NCBI GenBank assembly: GCA_015478945.1
Contig: JABUQX010057174.1
Span: 1-45,000 of the forward strand
Direction: 5' to 3'
Source of the DNA: Trachelipus rathkii
Lineage: Eukaryota; Arthropoda; Malacostraca; Isopoda; Trachelipodidae
Length of the DNA stretch: 45,000 nucleotides
Shown: one piece after another, positions 34,600 through 45,000 of the stretch
Layout: each line of letters starts with the position of its first letter
Numbering within the stretch: position 1 is the first letter of the stretch
Made by a program: the position numbers and the translations under genes
Notes under the pieces: model-generated
What the model was told of the DNA's origin: nothing
Databases searched by the model: none
Seen by the model: the letters and a program-made list of their open reading frames with translations, nothing else

Positions 34600-37530
34600 C
34601 CGCTGCTCACGGGCAGAGCCCTATTTCAAGGAGGGGGTGTTGAACATCTCAAATATGCATCTAACGCAAAATTACGCAGATGAGCACAGACGCAGGCTTT
34701 AAAGTGATGGAGTTAAATTGAGTAGGAAAAACACAGAAGAAGAATTCACAGAACAGAGGTGGCAGGAAGAAGGAAGCACCGCAGCGAACAATGTCTGGAG
34801 TTACTAATATCAAACAAAACTCATGTGCCGACCAGCAAAGCACCCCTTGTGCTTCGTGGCATCGTAAAGGTGGTGGGTACGGCGAGTGGAAAGTTCCCTC
34901 GAGCCCTTGCCGCTAACGGTACCTATAGAAAAGAGATAAGCACCAACATCGCGCCGCAAAGATAGAGGGTCAAGTGAACTAATGAAGTACAGAACAGTTT
35001 ATAGCCTTTTGGCTTTGACTCTACCCTATCCAAAAGCCGGGTGAGCCAGAGCCCCCCCCGATATGAGAGCAGTACTCCATAAAGGGCGGATGAGACGCTT
35101 GTATAGCTGGAGCACTGAGAAGAGGAAAAAAAAGTCTCGCAGTCTAAAAAAGAACTCCCAGTTTCTTTGAGGCCGTCCTAGCAACCGTTTGTGATGTGAG
35201 GGTTTCCAAGACATTTTTTTGTTATGTTAAGGCCAAGAATGTTTATGTTTTGTCAATAGGAGAGAGAGAACCGTCGAAAGAGATGAAAGTTAGAAGGTGT
35301 CTAGAGGGAGATTTGTAGAAGTTGAGTTTTTAAAAGATTAAATTTCACAAGTTGGGACGACCCACCCGGAAATTCTGTCAGAATCAGCGAGAATAGAATC
35401 GGGAAAATTAAGACGAGAGGCAATTATAGAGTAAAAGAGGAACAGAATTGAAATTAGTTGAAGAGTGAGGGTCGAGTCATCGGCATATGAGTTGGAACAG
35501 AGTTAGATGTGCAGGTGAGATATTAATGAAAAGCAGGAATAAGTAGGAGACAAGACAGAATCCTGAGGAGCACCACTATGACAGAAAAAGAAGAAGTCGC
35601 CCATCAACAACAGCCGATATTGAGCGTTTGAGGAAGAAAGCTAGAACATAAGTAAGCAAAGGAGAGAGGAAACCCTAAGAGGGGAGACTTGGAGCAGTGA
35701 CTGCGTGCCATAAGCCCGTAATGCTTTGGATTGTTAAAGGCCACCAGCAAATCTCCCCGTAAGTTCCTAAGGGCGGAAAACCATAAATCTGTTAAATAGA
35801 AAGTATATCGCCTAGTAGAACTCGAGCGCCGAAACCGTACTGGCGATCGGAAAGAAGGGAATGAGAATTCCAGATGGTCTAACGAGGTGAGAGTTGAGAA
35901 GTTTTCAAAGATCTTAGATAGAATACGTTAGAGCTATAGGGCGATAGCAGTTAGAAGAATCAGAGGGCTTTCTTTTTTCGGAATAAGGTTGGACATATGC
36001 GCGCTTCCAACCATCACTGAGTGAGAAAGTGCTAGATTTGAGGCATAGAGAATATATTGAACGAAGGGCGGGGTCAGTACGGAAGCATACTCCCTCAAAA
36101 CTCGAGGAGGAATGGCCATCCGGGCACCCGCCTTCTTAGCGTTCATAATTTCAGAAGCCCAATGCCACAGCCGTTCAGATGTAAATCACATGGCAAAGGC
36201 ATACGGGACACTGAAGGAAAGAGGAGAAGAGGAAAAAGCCAGAATCGTTCAGGATTGAGTTAAGGGAAAAATATGAGGTCCAAGATATTGGCCCTTTTCA
36301 GTTGCGAGTATTAGCAATCAGAACATCAAGAGCGAATAAGAGGAGGAAAGGATGATTTACAGAAGTTGGTTAGAGATGTTTTTGGCAAGAGCCAGAAAGA
36401 TTTGTCAGTAGGAGAACAAGGAGGTCAACGCTGTTTCGTTTAAAATTGAAGAGCCCGCTTTGCCGTCGTAAGAGTATCCCTGCATACGATTTCTAGCTGA
36501 ATGAAAATTACGAGAGTGATAGAAGAATGAGAATTTTTCCACCCGATACGCACTGCTCTAGCCTGAATGGCCAGAGAACAAGCACGATCGAATCTCATGG
36601 ATTTGGAGGAGAAAAAGATTAGTTGAATGAAGGAATGAACCTGCTCATGCCTTCAACGATTACAGCTCCCTCACCTTATTGACAGAAACCGGAGCGTCTT
36701 CAGAGTCAAAGCAGTCCTCCAATTATAGTTAGCGTAGGAAGCAACGCAATGTCCCCCAGTCAGCCCGATTAAAGTGCGAAAAAACTCAAGGGCAGGATGG
36801 AGATGTTGGAGAGAACGTATTAAAATTAAGAGATATAAGGTTGTGATCAGATTTACCGATAGAGCGAAGGTTGGTGTTTATAGAGAGAAGGACTAGTGGG
36901 TGAAACATAGGTGGCAAGAGTGTTCAAGAATTGGTTGGGACTGATCCGGAATGGTTGTGTTGGTTCTTTTATAGTTGCCTTCCCAGATCGGTTGAGAATA
37001 CTAATGATTTCGGCTTCCTCCCACACTAAATCAGTAGGAAGAGGAATCCGCAACCATTCAGTGTTGTGTACATGTGAAATCCCCTAAATATGAGGACCTC
37101 AGTATTTGGATGAAGAAATAACAGTCCCGTGAGAATTTAGTACGGTAATCAAAAAGGCCATGAATCTGTTCTTGTTAGGAGAACAGTAGCAATGAAAAGA
37201 TTATTGTAGTAGAAAGGAAGAAAGATTTTTAAGCCACAGAACATCGAAATTAGGAGATTCAAGAATTCTCGAGAACGTGTTACAGGAAGTGTTTAATGTT
37301 TACAATAGGCACATCACTCCATCACCTTCAGACGGAAATTAGGAAATAAGTTATAGTTGGAATTATATAAACGAGTTTAGAGGATGAATTCTTATCCATC
37401 TGTGTCTCAGACAAGACAAGAGCAAAAGGTTAGAGAGGTGGTATTCCACGGATGCAAAATTAGAGTGCAAGCCACAGATGTTTGGTAAAGTCAAATGAAA
37501 GCCCGCACCCGTGCAAATCCGCCATCATAC
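34600..37530 (-). pseudogene. Jockey-type LINE ORF2 remnant, copy 1 (endonuclease and RT)
   Basis: ORF2 of such non-LTR retrotransposons nicks target DNA and reverse-transcribes its own RNA there. Read on the minus strand from about 37505, fragments appear in the expected order. The N-terminal part gives ICGLHSNFASVEYHLSN. The endonuclease gives VHNTEWL (just above 37053) and SDHNLISL (36829-36852). The RT gives PRVLREYASVLTP, SGAPQDSVLSPT (35542-35577), SYADDSTL around the catalytic YADD (35476-35487), then SWKPH and FKACVCAHLR at the C-terminus. Frames switch many times and stops intervene; the AFDRVW block is damaged. The element is dead. The 3' end abuts an AT microsatellite. The assignment rests on recalled crustacean Jockey-like proteins. 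Copy 2 lies at 38.9-40.3 kb in the same orientation. Confidence 0.87.
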
Positions 37531-38240
37531 ACGCACACACTCGTCACAACAACAAAAAAGAAACAACAGACAGAAACAACAGACAAAAACCAAAGGAAGA
37601 AACGAGGATAAAGTTATTCGTAAAGCTGAAAACCTAAATTTAAAACCTGGAATTTTAAAAATAAGCTAAAAACATTATTTACAGTAAATATCTAAAATAT
37701 GAATATATTCCAGAAAGTTCACAAAACACTCGCGCACTGCTCACAACACTCAAGAAAATTGCATCAAATAAAAAGAAAAATAAAATATTAATTGATCAAC
37801 TAAAAAAGTGGCAGCTAAATCTGTATAAAAAATTATAATAATGGATATTCAAATACGTAAAACGCCAAAAAAAACTAAGTTTAAAAAGAAATGAGGAAAA
37901 AAAATAAAAATAAAAAACATAACCTAGTAACTAGCTAAACTGCGTATTGCTTTCAACTGCCCCAATCCTAAAAAACTAACTATTAAGTATCTAACCTCTC
38001 TATGTTTTCTGGTAGTTCTCCATTTTCTACATCCTTACCAAAAAGGTTACATAAGATTCTTCTAAAATATTCATGCCTTAAGGAAAGAAAACCTTGAAGA
38101 GCATTCCTACACTTGCTAAACAAAACACACTTAATTAAAAAAAAATAACCAAAACGATATAAACCTACACACAGCCCATTGGAGCTTCGATAGAAACACA
38201 TCCAGTATCAGGACCAATTTAGCGCAACACTTTAAGAACT
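37530..38240. other. Unassigned A-rich DNA beyond LINE copy 1
   Basis: A-rich plus strand (AAACAACAGACAG, AAAAATAAAAATAAAA) with no recognised protein. On the minus strand this lies upstream of LINE copy 1, so it could be its 5' region. A 72-codon minus-strand frame at 37983-38201 is rich in C, R and F codons and matches no ORF1 or transposase that I know. Confidence 0.45.
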
Positions 38241-38243
38241 ATT

Positions 38244-38348
38244 ATTTCTATATATATATAGTATATAATATTATATATATATATATATATATAATATATA
38301 TATATTATATTATATATATATAAACTGATATATATTATATTATTATAA
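38244..38348. repeat. (AT)n microsatellite
   Basis: TATATATAT units abut the 3' end of the Merlin transposase frame on the minus strand; the last codons of that frame (YTIIII) run into the repeat. Confidence 0.9.
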
Positions 38349-38745
38349 TAGTATATAAATATTGCTTTTTTTTTACTGGGTCATATATCTTGTTAATTAC
38401 CGTCCATAAGTTGTGTATTCTCTGTGTATGTTCGAAAAATTGTCTTTTGAAATGAAATTCCGCTATATAGCTATGGAAAAATGGTGTTTCCAATTGCCGT
38501 ATCTCGGCACTCCAGATCTCACTTCGCGCCAAAACCTTTCCATCATGATTATTTTTACCAGTTTGAGGATCCACAGTTTTTATAGAATGATTAACTGGAA
38601 AATGTTTAAATCCTTCGGATTCAAGGCAGTTATAAGCCTCCCAACAATCACTAACGATTAATACAGGCCTGCAATGGAAAAATTTTCTATTAAATTGTCT
38701 TATTTCCATGTATTTTGATGTGCTGAATTCGAAAATAACACCCAT
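38335..38745 (-). pseudogene. Merlin (IS1016-type) transposase C-terminal remnant
   Basis: Merlin elements are animal DNA transposons whose DDE transposase is related to bacterial IS1016/IS1595 enzymes. The 136-codon minus-strand frame carries VLIVSDCWEAYNCLE, with the D of SDCW in the position of the second catalytic acid. It is followed by VNHSIKTVDPQTG, a weak E-I-W segment where the third acid is expected, then HSYIAEFHFKRQF and HTQRIHNLWTVI. This order and wording fit the IS1595-like DDE domain. Typical proteins are about 250-350 residues. The N-terminal half with the first catalytic D is not visible upstream, and about 70 bp beyond 38745 becomes A/T-rich. It lies between two Jockey LINE copies. 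It is a decayed relic. Confidence 0.85.
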
Positions 38746-38893
38746 TTCCCTCCATCATGTTAGGTTTTTTTTCACAAATCCCATGTAATCATTTTATTTA
38801 TGCCCTTTTCAAAAGGAGGAGGTAAAAAAATAAATAAATAAAAAAAAATTACATAAAGAAAAATTAAAATAAATAGAAAGTAAACCCACCCTG
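38746..38893. other. A-rich junction between Merlin remnant and LINE copy 2
   Basis: AAATAAATAAATAAAAAAAAATT at about 38826-38850 forms a simple A-rich tract. On the minus strand it is the sequence immediately after the LINE copy 2 stop region, that is, its 3' tail or flanking DNA. Confidence 0.55.
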
Positions 38894-38894
38894 A

Positions 38895-40300
38895 CCCTTG
38901 CCTAACGATATTCCCTCAGGTGGGCGCAGACGCAGGACTTAAATAGAGGAAGTTTAAATATTGCGGGGAAAATAAAAGAAGGCAAGGAGTTCCACAAAAC
39001 AGATGTGGCTGGAAAGGAGGTACCACAACGAGTGATCCTTGAGTCCAATATTCACACAATTTTCATGAGAGAACAGGCACCTCTTGTGTTCCGAGGGCGA
39101 CGCAGTGGTGGAGAAATGTGAGAGGTCAATTCTCTCGAGCACCTGCCGTTGTATACCTATAGAAAAAGAGAATAAGTACGCGCCTACGTCACGACGCAGA
39201 GAAATGAGGGTCAAGGGAGTCCAGAGAGTATGGGACATGTTTATAAGCCGCTTTAAGCCTTAGCTTCAACTCTATCCAAAAGGATGGTGGATACGATCCA
39301 CCCCAAATGTGGGACAGTATTGCCATTACAGGGGCGCGATAAGACCTTATAATAACTGGAGAATCTAGCAGAAGAAAAAAATTCACGCAATCTAACAGAC
39401 TTCCCAGCTTTTTTGAGGCCATTTTAAGCAACCGATGTGCTGTGAGGTCTCCAAGACAAAACAAAATTCGTGTCGTTTTTAGAATGTTTTAATTTATTTA
39501 CGTAATGATATTAGAGCATTCGCATCGTATCTATGAGATTATTTTAAGGAGAGGGAGATATGAAGAAGTTGAGTTTTCAAAGAGTTGAACTTCACAAGAT
39601 TACGGTTACCTCACTGAGAAATTCCGACCAATCGGCAAGAATTGAATCAGAAAGCTGTAGACCAAGAGGCAACTATAGATGCAAACGAAGGGAGCACAAT
39701 TAAAAATGAGTGGAAGAAATGGAGAGTTGAGAGTCATCGCATAAGAGTGAACAGAGTTAGAAGTGCAGCTATAGAAGATCGTTGATGAAAAGTAGGATAA
39801 AGTTGAGATAAAACAGAACCTGAGGACACCACAATTAAATAGGAAGGGGGGAAAGAGGTTGCTCCCTCAACAAGAGCTGAAATGGACGATCTGAAAGGAG
39901 CCATCTAAGAGTAAGCAAAGCGAAGGAGGAAATCCAAAGGAAGGTAGCTTAGAGAGTAGCGACGCCTGCCATACCCTGTCAAACGCTTTAGATATATCAG
40001 CTCAACCACACAAGACTCCCCATGAACCCTTAAGGGCAAAAGACCATAGATCAGTGAAGATAGGAAAGGATATCACCAGTTGATCTCGAAAGTCGAAACC
40101 ATACTGAACGATCTGAAAGAATCTAGGAATGAGATTCTATATGTCATCGAGGAAATGCATCAGTCTTAATGCGTGCATCTCTATCTCTTCTAAGACTTTA
40201 GATAGGAATAACAAGTATAGAAAGCAATAGGTCGATAGTTAGAAGGTCAGAGCTGCTACCACCTACAAACATCTACCCTCTATATATCGAGCGCATGATT
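38895..40300 (-). pseudogene. Jockey-type LINE remnant, copy 2 (RT and C-terminus)
   Basis: This is a second, independently decayed copy of the family at 34.6-37.5 kb. On the minus strand the RT palm block reads DISKAFDRVWQASLLSKL (39941-40001). The YADD region near 39732-39745 has lost one base. Next come MASKKLGSLLDCVNFF and ILSHIWGGSYPPS, then ISLRRDVGAYLFSFSIG, and FKSCVCAHLREYR before a TAG at 38902-38904. Many indels break the frame. Similarity to copy 1 can be followed at DNA level near both 3' ends, where both carry GCAGACGCAGG. Upstream of about 40300 I can no longer align it with confidence. A dead 3' fragment. Confidence 0.85.
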
Positions 40301-41570
40301 GGCTGAAATCGAAGTGTGAAATATATGTTATTAGCTATCTCTTATGACTTAGCGCGAGGGTATGTAATCGTGGGTCATATTAGTTATCAGGTACTAATTT
40401 AGAGCAAGATCACAGTGAAAAGATACAGTTACCCTTCTAAATCTATTAAGAAAAGAACTATAACACTCATGGGCTACACTAGTGACCTTAGCGTTTGAGT
40501 ATACAAGAGATCTCATAAATATATAATCTATGTAACCATCGATTAATGTTTAATAGTATAATGACAGGTAGAAGAACACAATTAGAAAACACCAATTAAG
40601 AGCTGGATAGCGAGTAATCTCTAGGATAGATATTGGAGCGAGACGCGAGAGGTTATAGCGAGTCACATGCGATGTGGAGAAATCAATGTTATATGAGAAA
40701 ACATAGTAGATCCTCTTAGAGATTTTGAAGCCGTAATAGTATTATACGCGACAACAACTGTACAGATGAGCACGTGATTGAATAAGAGGGTAACAGATTG
40801 AGGTATCATATTTAACCTGAAAGTGAGATTATGGATAATGGTAATTTATTGTAGGCACACTACACGCCCCAATCCAACCATGTATAACATGATGTAGATC
40901 ACTCGGAGAAAACAGAGGAAGCGCGAAAACACACAGGGGCACACGTCACAGTCTTACCTTAAAATTCTTGAGTGTGAGAATCGCATATAGGGCTAATGAG
41001 GTAGTTTTCAACTACATTTGACTAACAATAAATCCGCTGGTCATTCAGTGTATATTCTGTGAGGATCTACAGAGAGAGAGATCAATTTAGTGGTATGAGC
41101 ACAGTGAGATGATGCAACAAAGATGAATTATTCTTTTCCACACGTTAATTTATATGCACCTCTGAAATCCTGTTCACTCTACGCTAGAGGAGGCCCAACG
41201 AGAACACCACCTAGAGCGAATCTCAGAAATATACCATTCGAGTGATTTATAGTGGACAAAAGACGAATTTCACGACTAGATATATGAGAAGATCAGGCAT
41301 ATTGTAGAGTTCTGATAGCTTAGGACCTATTACACATCCGTCGATCATTTATCTGTTGCGCACTTTCTCTTTAACTATTTATATATCAGTCAAGAAGCAG
41401 AGGCGGTCTCGAAACAAAACAAAATGAGCAATTTGATTCCACTAAGTATATCGAGAGAAATTAGTTCCCTTTATACTGCAGAAAAAATACAGCTGGGTGT
41501 GATCACTGTCTGCACCTAAAGTAATTAGCCTTTTACACTGACACAAAGTGCACCAAGAACACAAGATTAC
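40300..41570. other. Unassigned DNA upstream of LINE copy 2
   Basis: Purine-rich plus strand similar in texture to the LINE antisense, but no endonuclease motif could be found in the frames tried. It may be a very degraded 5' part of LINE copy 2, or unrelated DNA. No open frame of note is present. Confidence 0.4.
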
Positions 41571-41571
41571 G

Positions 41572-41573
<2 letters not shown>

Positions 41574-41604
<31 letters not shown>

Positions 41605-41657
41605 CTTATATATATAGTATATAATATATATATATATAGTATATATATATATAATAT

Positions 41658-41700
<43 letters not shown>
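41574..41700. repeat. (AT)n microsatellite
   Basis: ATATATATA runs are broken by ACTTATAT and TAGTAT. The tract ends exactly where GCGGAT repeat copy 2 starts. Frames of YI/IY codons across it are artefacts. Confidence 0.95.
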
Positions 41701-41702
<2 letters not shown>

Positions 41703-41885
41703 GCGGATGTATAGTGATAACATCCGCATTAAATTTTACATCCGCATCTGCAATATCGCATCCTCCATTCGCCAATTATTATGGTGGATGTTGCGAGTGT
41801 AATAAAATAATTGAAAGTTAAAATTCGAATTTTTATTATTTTCTAGGGTTTTATTAATCTTTGGATAGTATGAAAAAGAAAATTA
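41701..41885 (-). mobile_element. GCGGAT-rich dispersed repeat, copy 2
   Basis: On the minus strand the order is TCAATTATTTTAT, then CTCGCAACATCC, then AATTGGCGAATGG, then GGATGCG, then GCAGATGCGGATG, then AAATTTAATGCGGATG. It parallels copy 1 at 18268-18382 over about 110 bp. As in copy 1, the segment passes into TA-rich DNA beyond the last GCGGA word. No transposase is adjacent. Probably a non-autonomous DNA transposon end. Confidence 0.65.
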
Positions 41886-42200
<315 letters not shown>

Positions 42201-42203
<3 letters not shown>

Positions 42204-42350
42204 TACTGAAAAAATTTAACGAAAAGAACTTGTATTCTCTTTCCTAAGATGTAATCTCATAAACCTCTAACCTTATCTTATATCCTTATAATAGCCTTAA
42301 GTGAGAGCTTGTTGCAGTAAAAAAAATCCACCCTTGGGCTTAATAAGACT
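42201..42350. other. 3' flank of the right-edge LINE
   Basis: Short mixed sequence between the AT tract and the last recognisable LINE codons. On the minus strand it would be the 3' untranslated end of that LINE. No poly-A tail or target-site duplication could be identified. Confidence 0.4.
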
Positions 42351-45000
42351 GCGACTGATCCTCACTATGTTATTTCGTCAATGTAGGGTTCATTCCTTGG
42401 GTCAGACCCACAACCAAACCCCCTCACCAAACCCTGCCATTCACTCCTATTATGCGCCTTTCTTCTTGTCTCTGCCAAACCTACATCTATTTCCTTCAGA
42501 AATTCCCTTACAGACTCAATTCACTTTTTCTTCGGTCTCTCAGCATGTCGATTATCAGCAAACTTACAACTCTACATCAGCTTAACCAGCCGACTATCAT
42601 CTATCCTTTCCATATGACCAAACCTTCTCAATACACTCTCGCTTATTCTCTCATTTACGTTTTTTTTACACCACACAACTTCCTAAAATGTACATTCTTC
42701 ATTTTATCAATTCTTCTCACGCCAAACACTCCTCTAAGATCATTAATCTGAACAGAGTATACCTTAGATCTATGCCTCTTATTCCATGCCATAGTTTCAC
42801 ATATATAGCACATTAACACCGGTAACAACATAACCTCATGTAACAACTTAGAGCACTTAAGACATAGTGCCTTTGTATTCGACAAGGATTTATTTGAACC
42901 AGCCACCATCCAACTGTTCACAACCTTCCAACTACACTCGGCATCATCCTTTCCCTTTTCATCCAACATATATCCTAAATATTTAAACTTAGATACTTGT
43001 TCCATTTGCTCATCATCCAACATGATTTTACACAGCAAATTCTCCTGACCCACTACAATCACCCTACTCTTATCTACATTTACATTCAAGCCCTCTTTTT
43101 ACAAACTCTGCAAAATAAACTTCCACCAATCCTCTCAAACTTTCTTCAGATTCGCAACATTAAACCGAATCATCAGCGTACAGTAAGCAGAGAACCTTCT
43201 ACTTTCTTCCATTCTTCATCAGCCTAAGACTTTCCCCTTCCACCTCTACCTCTAATTCTTTCATCACCAAATTCATATTCAAATTAAATATGCAAGGAGA
43301 GATACACATCCCTGCCTCACTCCGCTATTAATATTAAACAATTCACTTTCAATTCCATTTATTCTAACACATGCTTACCAATCAACATACACACTTTTAA
43401 TTCCATTTAAAAGTCTACCACCATCATCCAATATCTGTAACACCTGCCACAGAACTTCCCTATTAATCCCGTCATAAGCTTCTCGCAAGCCAATAACACC
43501 TAAAATATAGTTTATCTTTTTTTTATTTTCTCAATCATTTGTTCCAATGTAAAGATTTGATCTACATAACAACTACCACTCCTAAATGAACCATGTTGTT
43601 TGCCAATCAGTTCCTCAATCACTCAACGCACTCTTTGAACCAAAATATCAGCATATATCTTCTCTACAACAATCAATAAACTAATTCATCTATGGTTCCT
43701 ACGGTTCCTCTTTTTTCCCTTAACCTTACAGAAGGATATGTTACTACTGCTGCTCTCTTCCTATTCTAGGGAATTATACCCTCCATAAACTTCCATGTCC
43801 AGTCAATCACAATCTCGCCCCTACATTTGATCATTTCACCAGCAGTTCCTTCTAGGCCTCCAGATTTGCCACTCTTCAACTTTCTCACTCTACCTTTTAC
43901 CTATTTCTTTTGACACTATCAAACTCTCACAAATTCACTATCACCTCTTCATTACTACCAGTGTTATTCAGATTTTTGAAGTGTTCCTTCCACAATCTCC
44001 TCGCATCCATTTCATCAGTCACGAAAGCATCATTCCTATTCATTATTCTCTGAAGATTTCCCTAACTCTCTTTCATCACCTATCGTACTTATATCCTGAA
44101 AAACTTCCTATTCCATTGTAAGTCCGAATTCATAATCTTTCTAAACTGTTCATTTACCTCTTTTACCCCTCCTAAGTGTGCAACTTTAAGGCTTCCTTTT
44201 TCCTCCTTGTATATTTCTATACACCTTTCTTTTGATGCCTCATCGTTGACTTTTAGCTCATTCAACCACTCTTCTATTTTACTTTTAACCTATTGCATCA
44301 TCTCATCATTCTACCACTCACTATTGACAATCTTACTTTCTAATTTAGCACATATACATACTTCTCATGCTATATTATTTTCATGCACTTCTTTATTTAC
44401 GTCCAGATTTGTTTAATTTCATCATGTTCAAATTCAATTGACTTATTTGCAAGTGATCTCACATACTTTTCCTTATAACCTTGTTCACATAGCTTTTAAC
44501 TCTTAATTCTCCCCATTTCCTTCCTTATCTCTTTCCTCTCCATCCATATTCCCACTAGCTTAATCTTTCATAAAACAAATTAATGATCTGATGTTATCTT
44601 CCCAAACCCCCTCACTGATTTAACATAAATCATATACTTCAACATTTCCTTCTTTACCAACACAAAATCAATCATGCTTTTCACTTCCAATTCATCTCTA
44701 CTTACCCCAACTTTCGCAAACTTATGATACTCCTGTGCTCAAACCACTGTATTAATATCTTAACACACACATACGCTTTCTCCTTTCTCAGAAATTATCA
44801 TTCTTCCTACCATTCTCATTTTTTTCCTTGCGAACTTCAAATGGCAACCAGTAATACCATCCCTTTTTCCAAAATCAACTTATGTCAGCAATTTAAGTGA
44901 CCCAAAAGCAGCTATCTGAAACCCGCTAACCATCATTCAAACATCATCCAGATTATCCGAAAAGACACACTCTCCTTCACTTTCACCATGAAGATGGATC
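42350..45000 (-). pseudogene. LINE (RTE-like) ORF remnant running off the right edge
   Basis: This is a different non-LTR family from the two Jockey copies. Minus strand, from the right edge: an endonuclease C-terminal part with VKSMIDFVLVKKEM and a terminal SDH (44583-44591), and a linker with NDEASKERCIEIYKEEK and RRLWKEHFKNLNN. The RT has RVRKLKSGKSGGLEG (about 43850-43895), EKIYADILVQRV, FRSGS, and GLREAYDGINREVLWQV (about 43430-43485). It continues with GVRQGC, LLYADDSV with catalytic YADD (43169-43180), then the 144-codon piece and a C-terminus with RRFGHMERI and SEWQGLVRG. There are many stops and frameshifts. The clade is uncertain; RTE-like is my best guess. Similar proteins are, from memory, abundant in crab genomes. 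The 5' part lies outside the window. Confidence 0.88.
42655..43089 (-). CDS. Longest intact piece of the right-edge LINE RT (thumb/connection region)
   Basis: This 144-codon uninterrupted frame is part of the LINE pseudogene above and is not an independent gene. It begins just after the YADD region with NVNVDKSRVIVVGQENLLCK. It continues through KFKYLGYMLDEKGKDDAEC, LLHEVMLLPVLMCY and LRGVFGVRRIDKMKN, and stops at CGVKKT because of a frameshift near 42655. In the next frame the expected continuation, VNERISESVLRRFGHMERI, is present. These words are typical of the region following the palm domain in this LINE group. Confidence 0.85.
   Translation of the reverse strand: MNVNVDKSRVIVVGQENLLCKIMLDDEQMEQVSKFKYLGYMLDEKGKDDAECSWKVVNSWMVAGSNKSLSNTKALCLKCSKLLHEVMLLPVLMCYICETMAWNKRHRSKVYSVQINDLRGVFGVRRIDKMKNVHFRKLCGVKKT

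Noticed and set aside
38335..38745. Bacterial insertion sequence contamination as the source of the IS1016-like frame
   Set aside because: It sits between decayed animal LINE copies in AT-rich DNA and lacks bacterial features. The eukaryotic Merlin group explains it better.

Overview
This is eukaryotic, AT-rich, repeat-dominated DNA, most likely from an arthropod and probably a decapod crustacean such as a crab. The grounds are long (AT)n tracts, a degenerate CCTAA (arthropod-telomere-type) stretch, and reverse-transcriptase and transposase remnants whose protein motifs match, from memory, families common in crab and shrimp genomes. No intact host protein gene, rRNA gene or functional tRNA gene was found. 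The ATG-started open frames are nearly all accidents of low-complexity DNA: AT repeats, or blocks lacking A and so lacking stop codons.

Layout. 1-10.3 kb: AT-rich unassigned DNA with a G/T homopolymer tract near 2.4 kb and an ATT-rich block at 4.3-5.1 kb. 10.3-18 kb: alternating TA-rich blocks and short mixed-composition islands. These hold a polypyrimidine tract (12.15-12.6 kb), a possible decayed retroelement Gag-like frame (14.2-14.6 kb) and a tRNA-related SINE-like piece (17.1-17.36 kb, minus strand). 18-28 kb: a cluster of short non-autonomous elements. These are a GCGGAT-rich repeat, a ~340-bp inverted-repeat element, three members of a second repeat family (19.8, 23.5-24.1 and 25.9-26.1 kb) and a GGTTTAAACC array. 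Strongly strand-asymmetric blocks with almost no A (20.2-21.0, 24.2-24.66 and 27.1-27.95 kb) lie among them. 29.1-33.4 kb: C-skewed DNA including the CCTAA-like stretch.

33.7-45 kb is a transposon graveyard in which every recognisable coding remnant lies on the minus strand. From left to right: a hAT transposase C-terminus (about 34.0-34.26 kb), a near-complete but broken Jockey-type LINE ORF2 (34.6-37.5 kb), a Merlin/IS1016-type transposase remnant (38.3-38.75 kb), a second Jockey-type LINE 3' part (38.9-40.3 kb), a second GCGGAT repeat in the opposite orientation (41.7 kb), and a different LINE (endonuclease, RT and C-terminal region) running off the right edge (42.35-45.0 kb). All carry frameshifts or stops, so none is expected to be autonomous.

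No cooperating gene system is visible. The items most worth checking are the abrupt GC-skew switch at ~29.1 kb, the A-free and G/T-only blocks, the two inverted-repeat families (one with a weak hammerhead-ribozyme-like core), and the habit of transposon remnants to abut (AT)n tracts.
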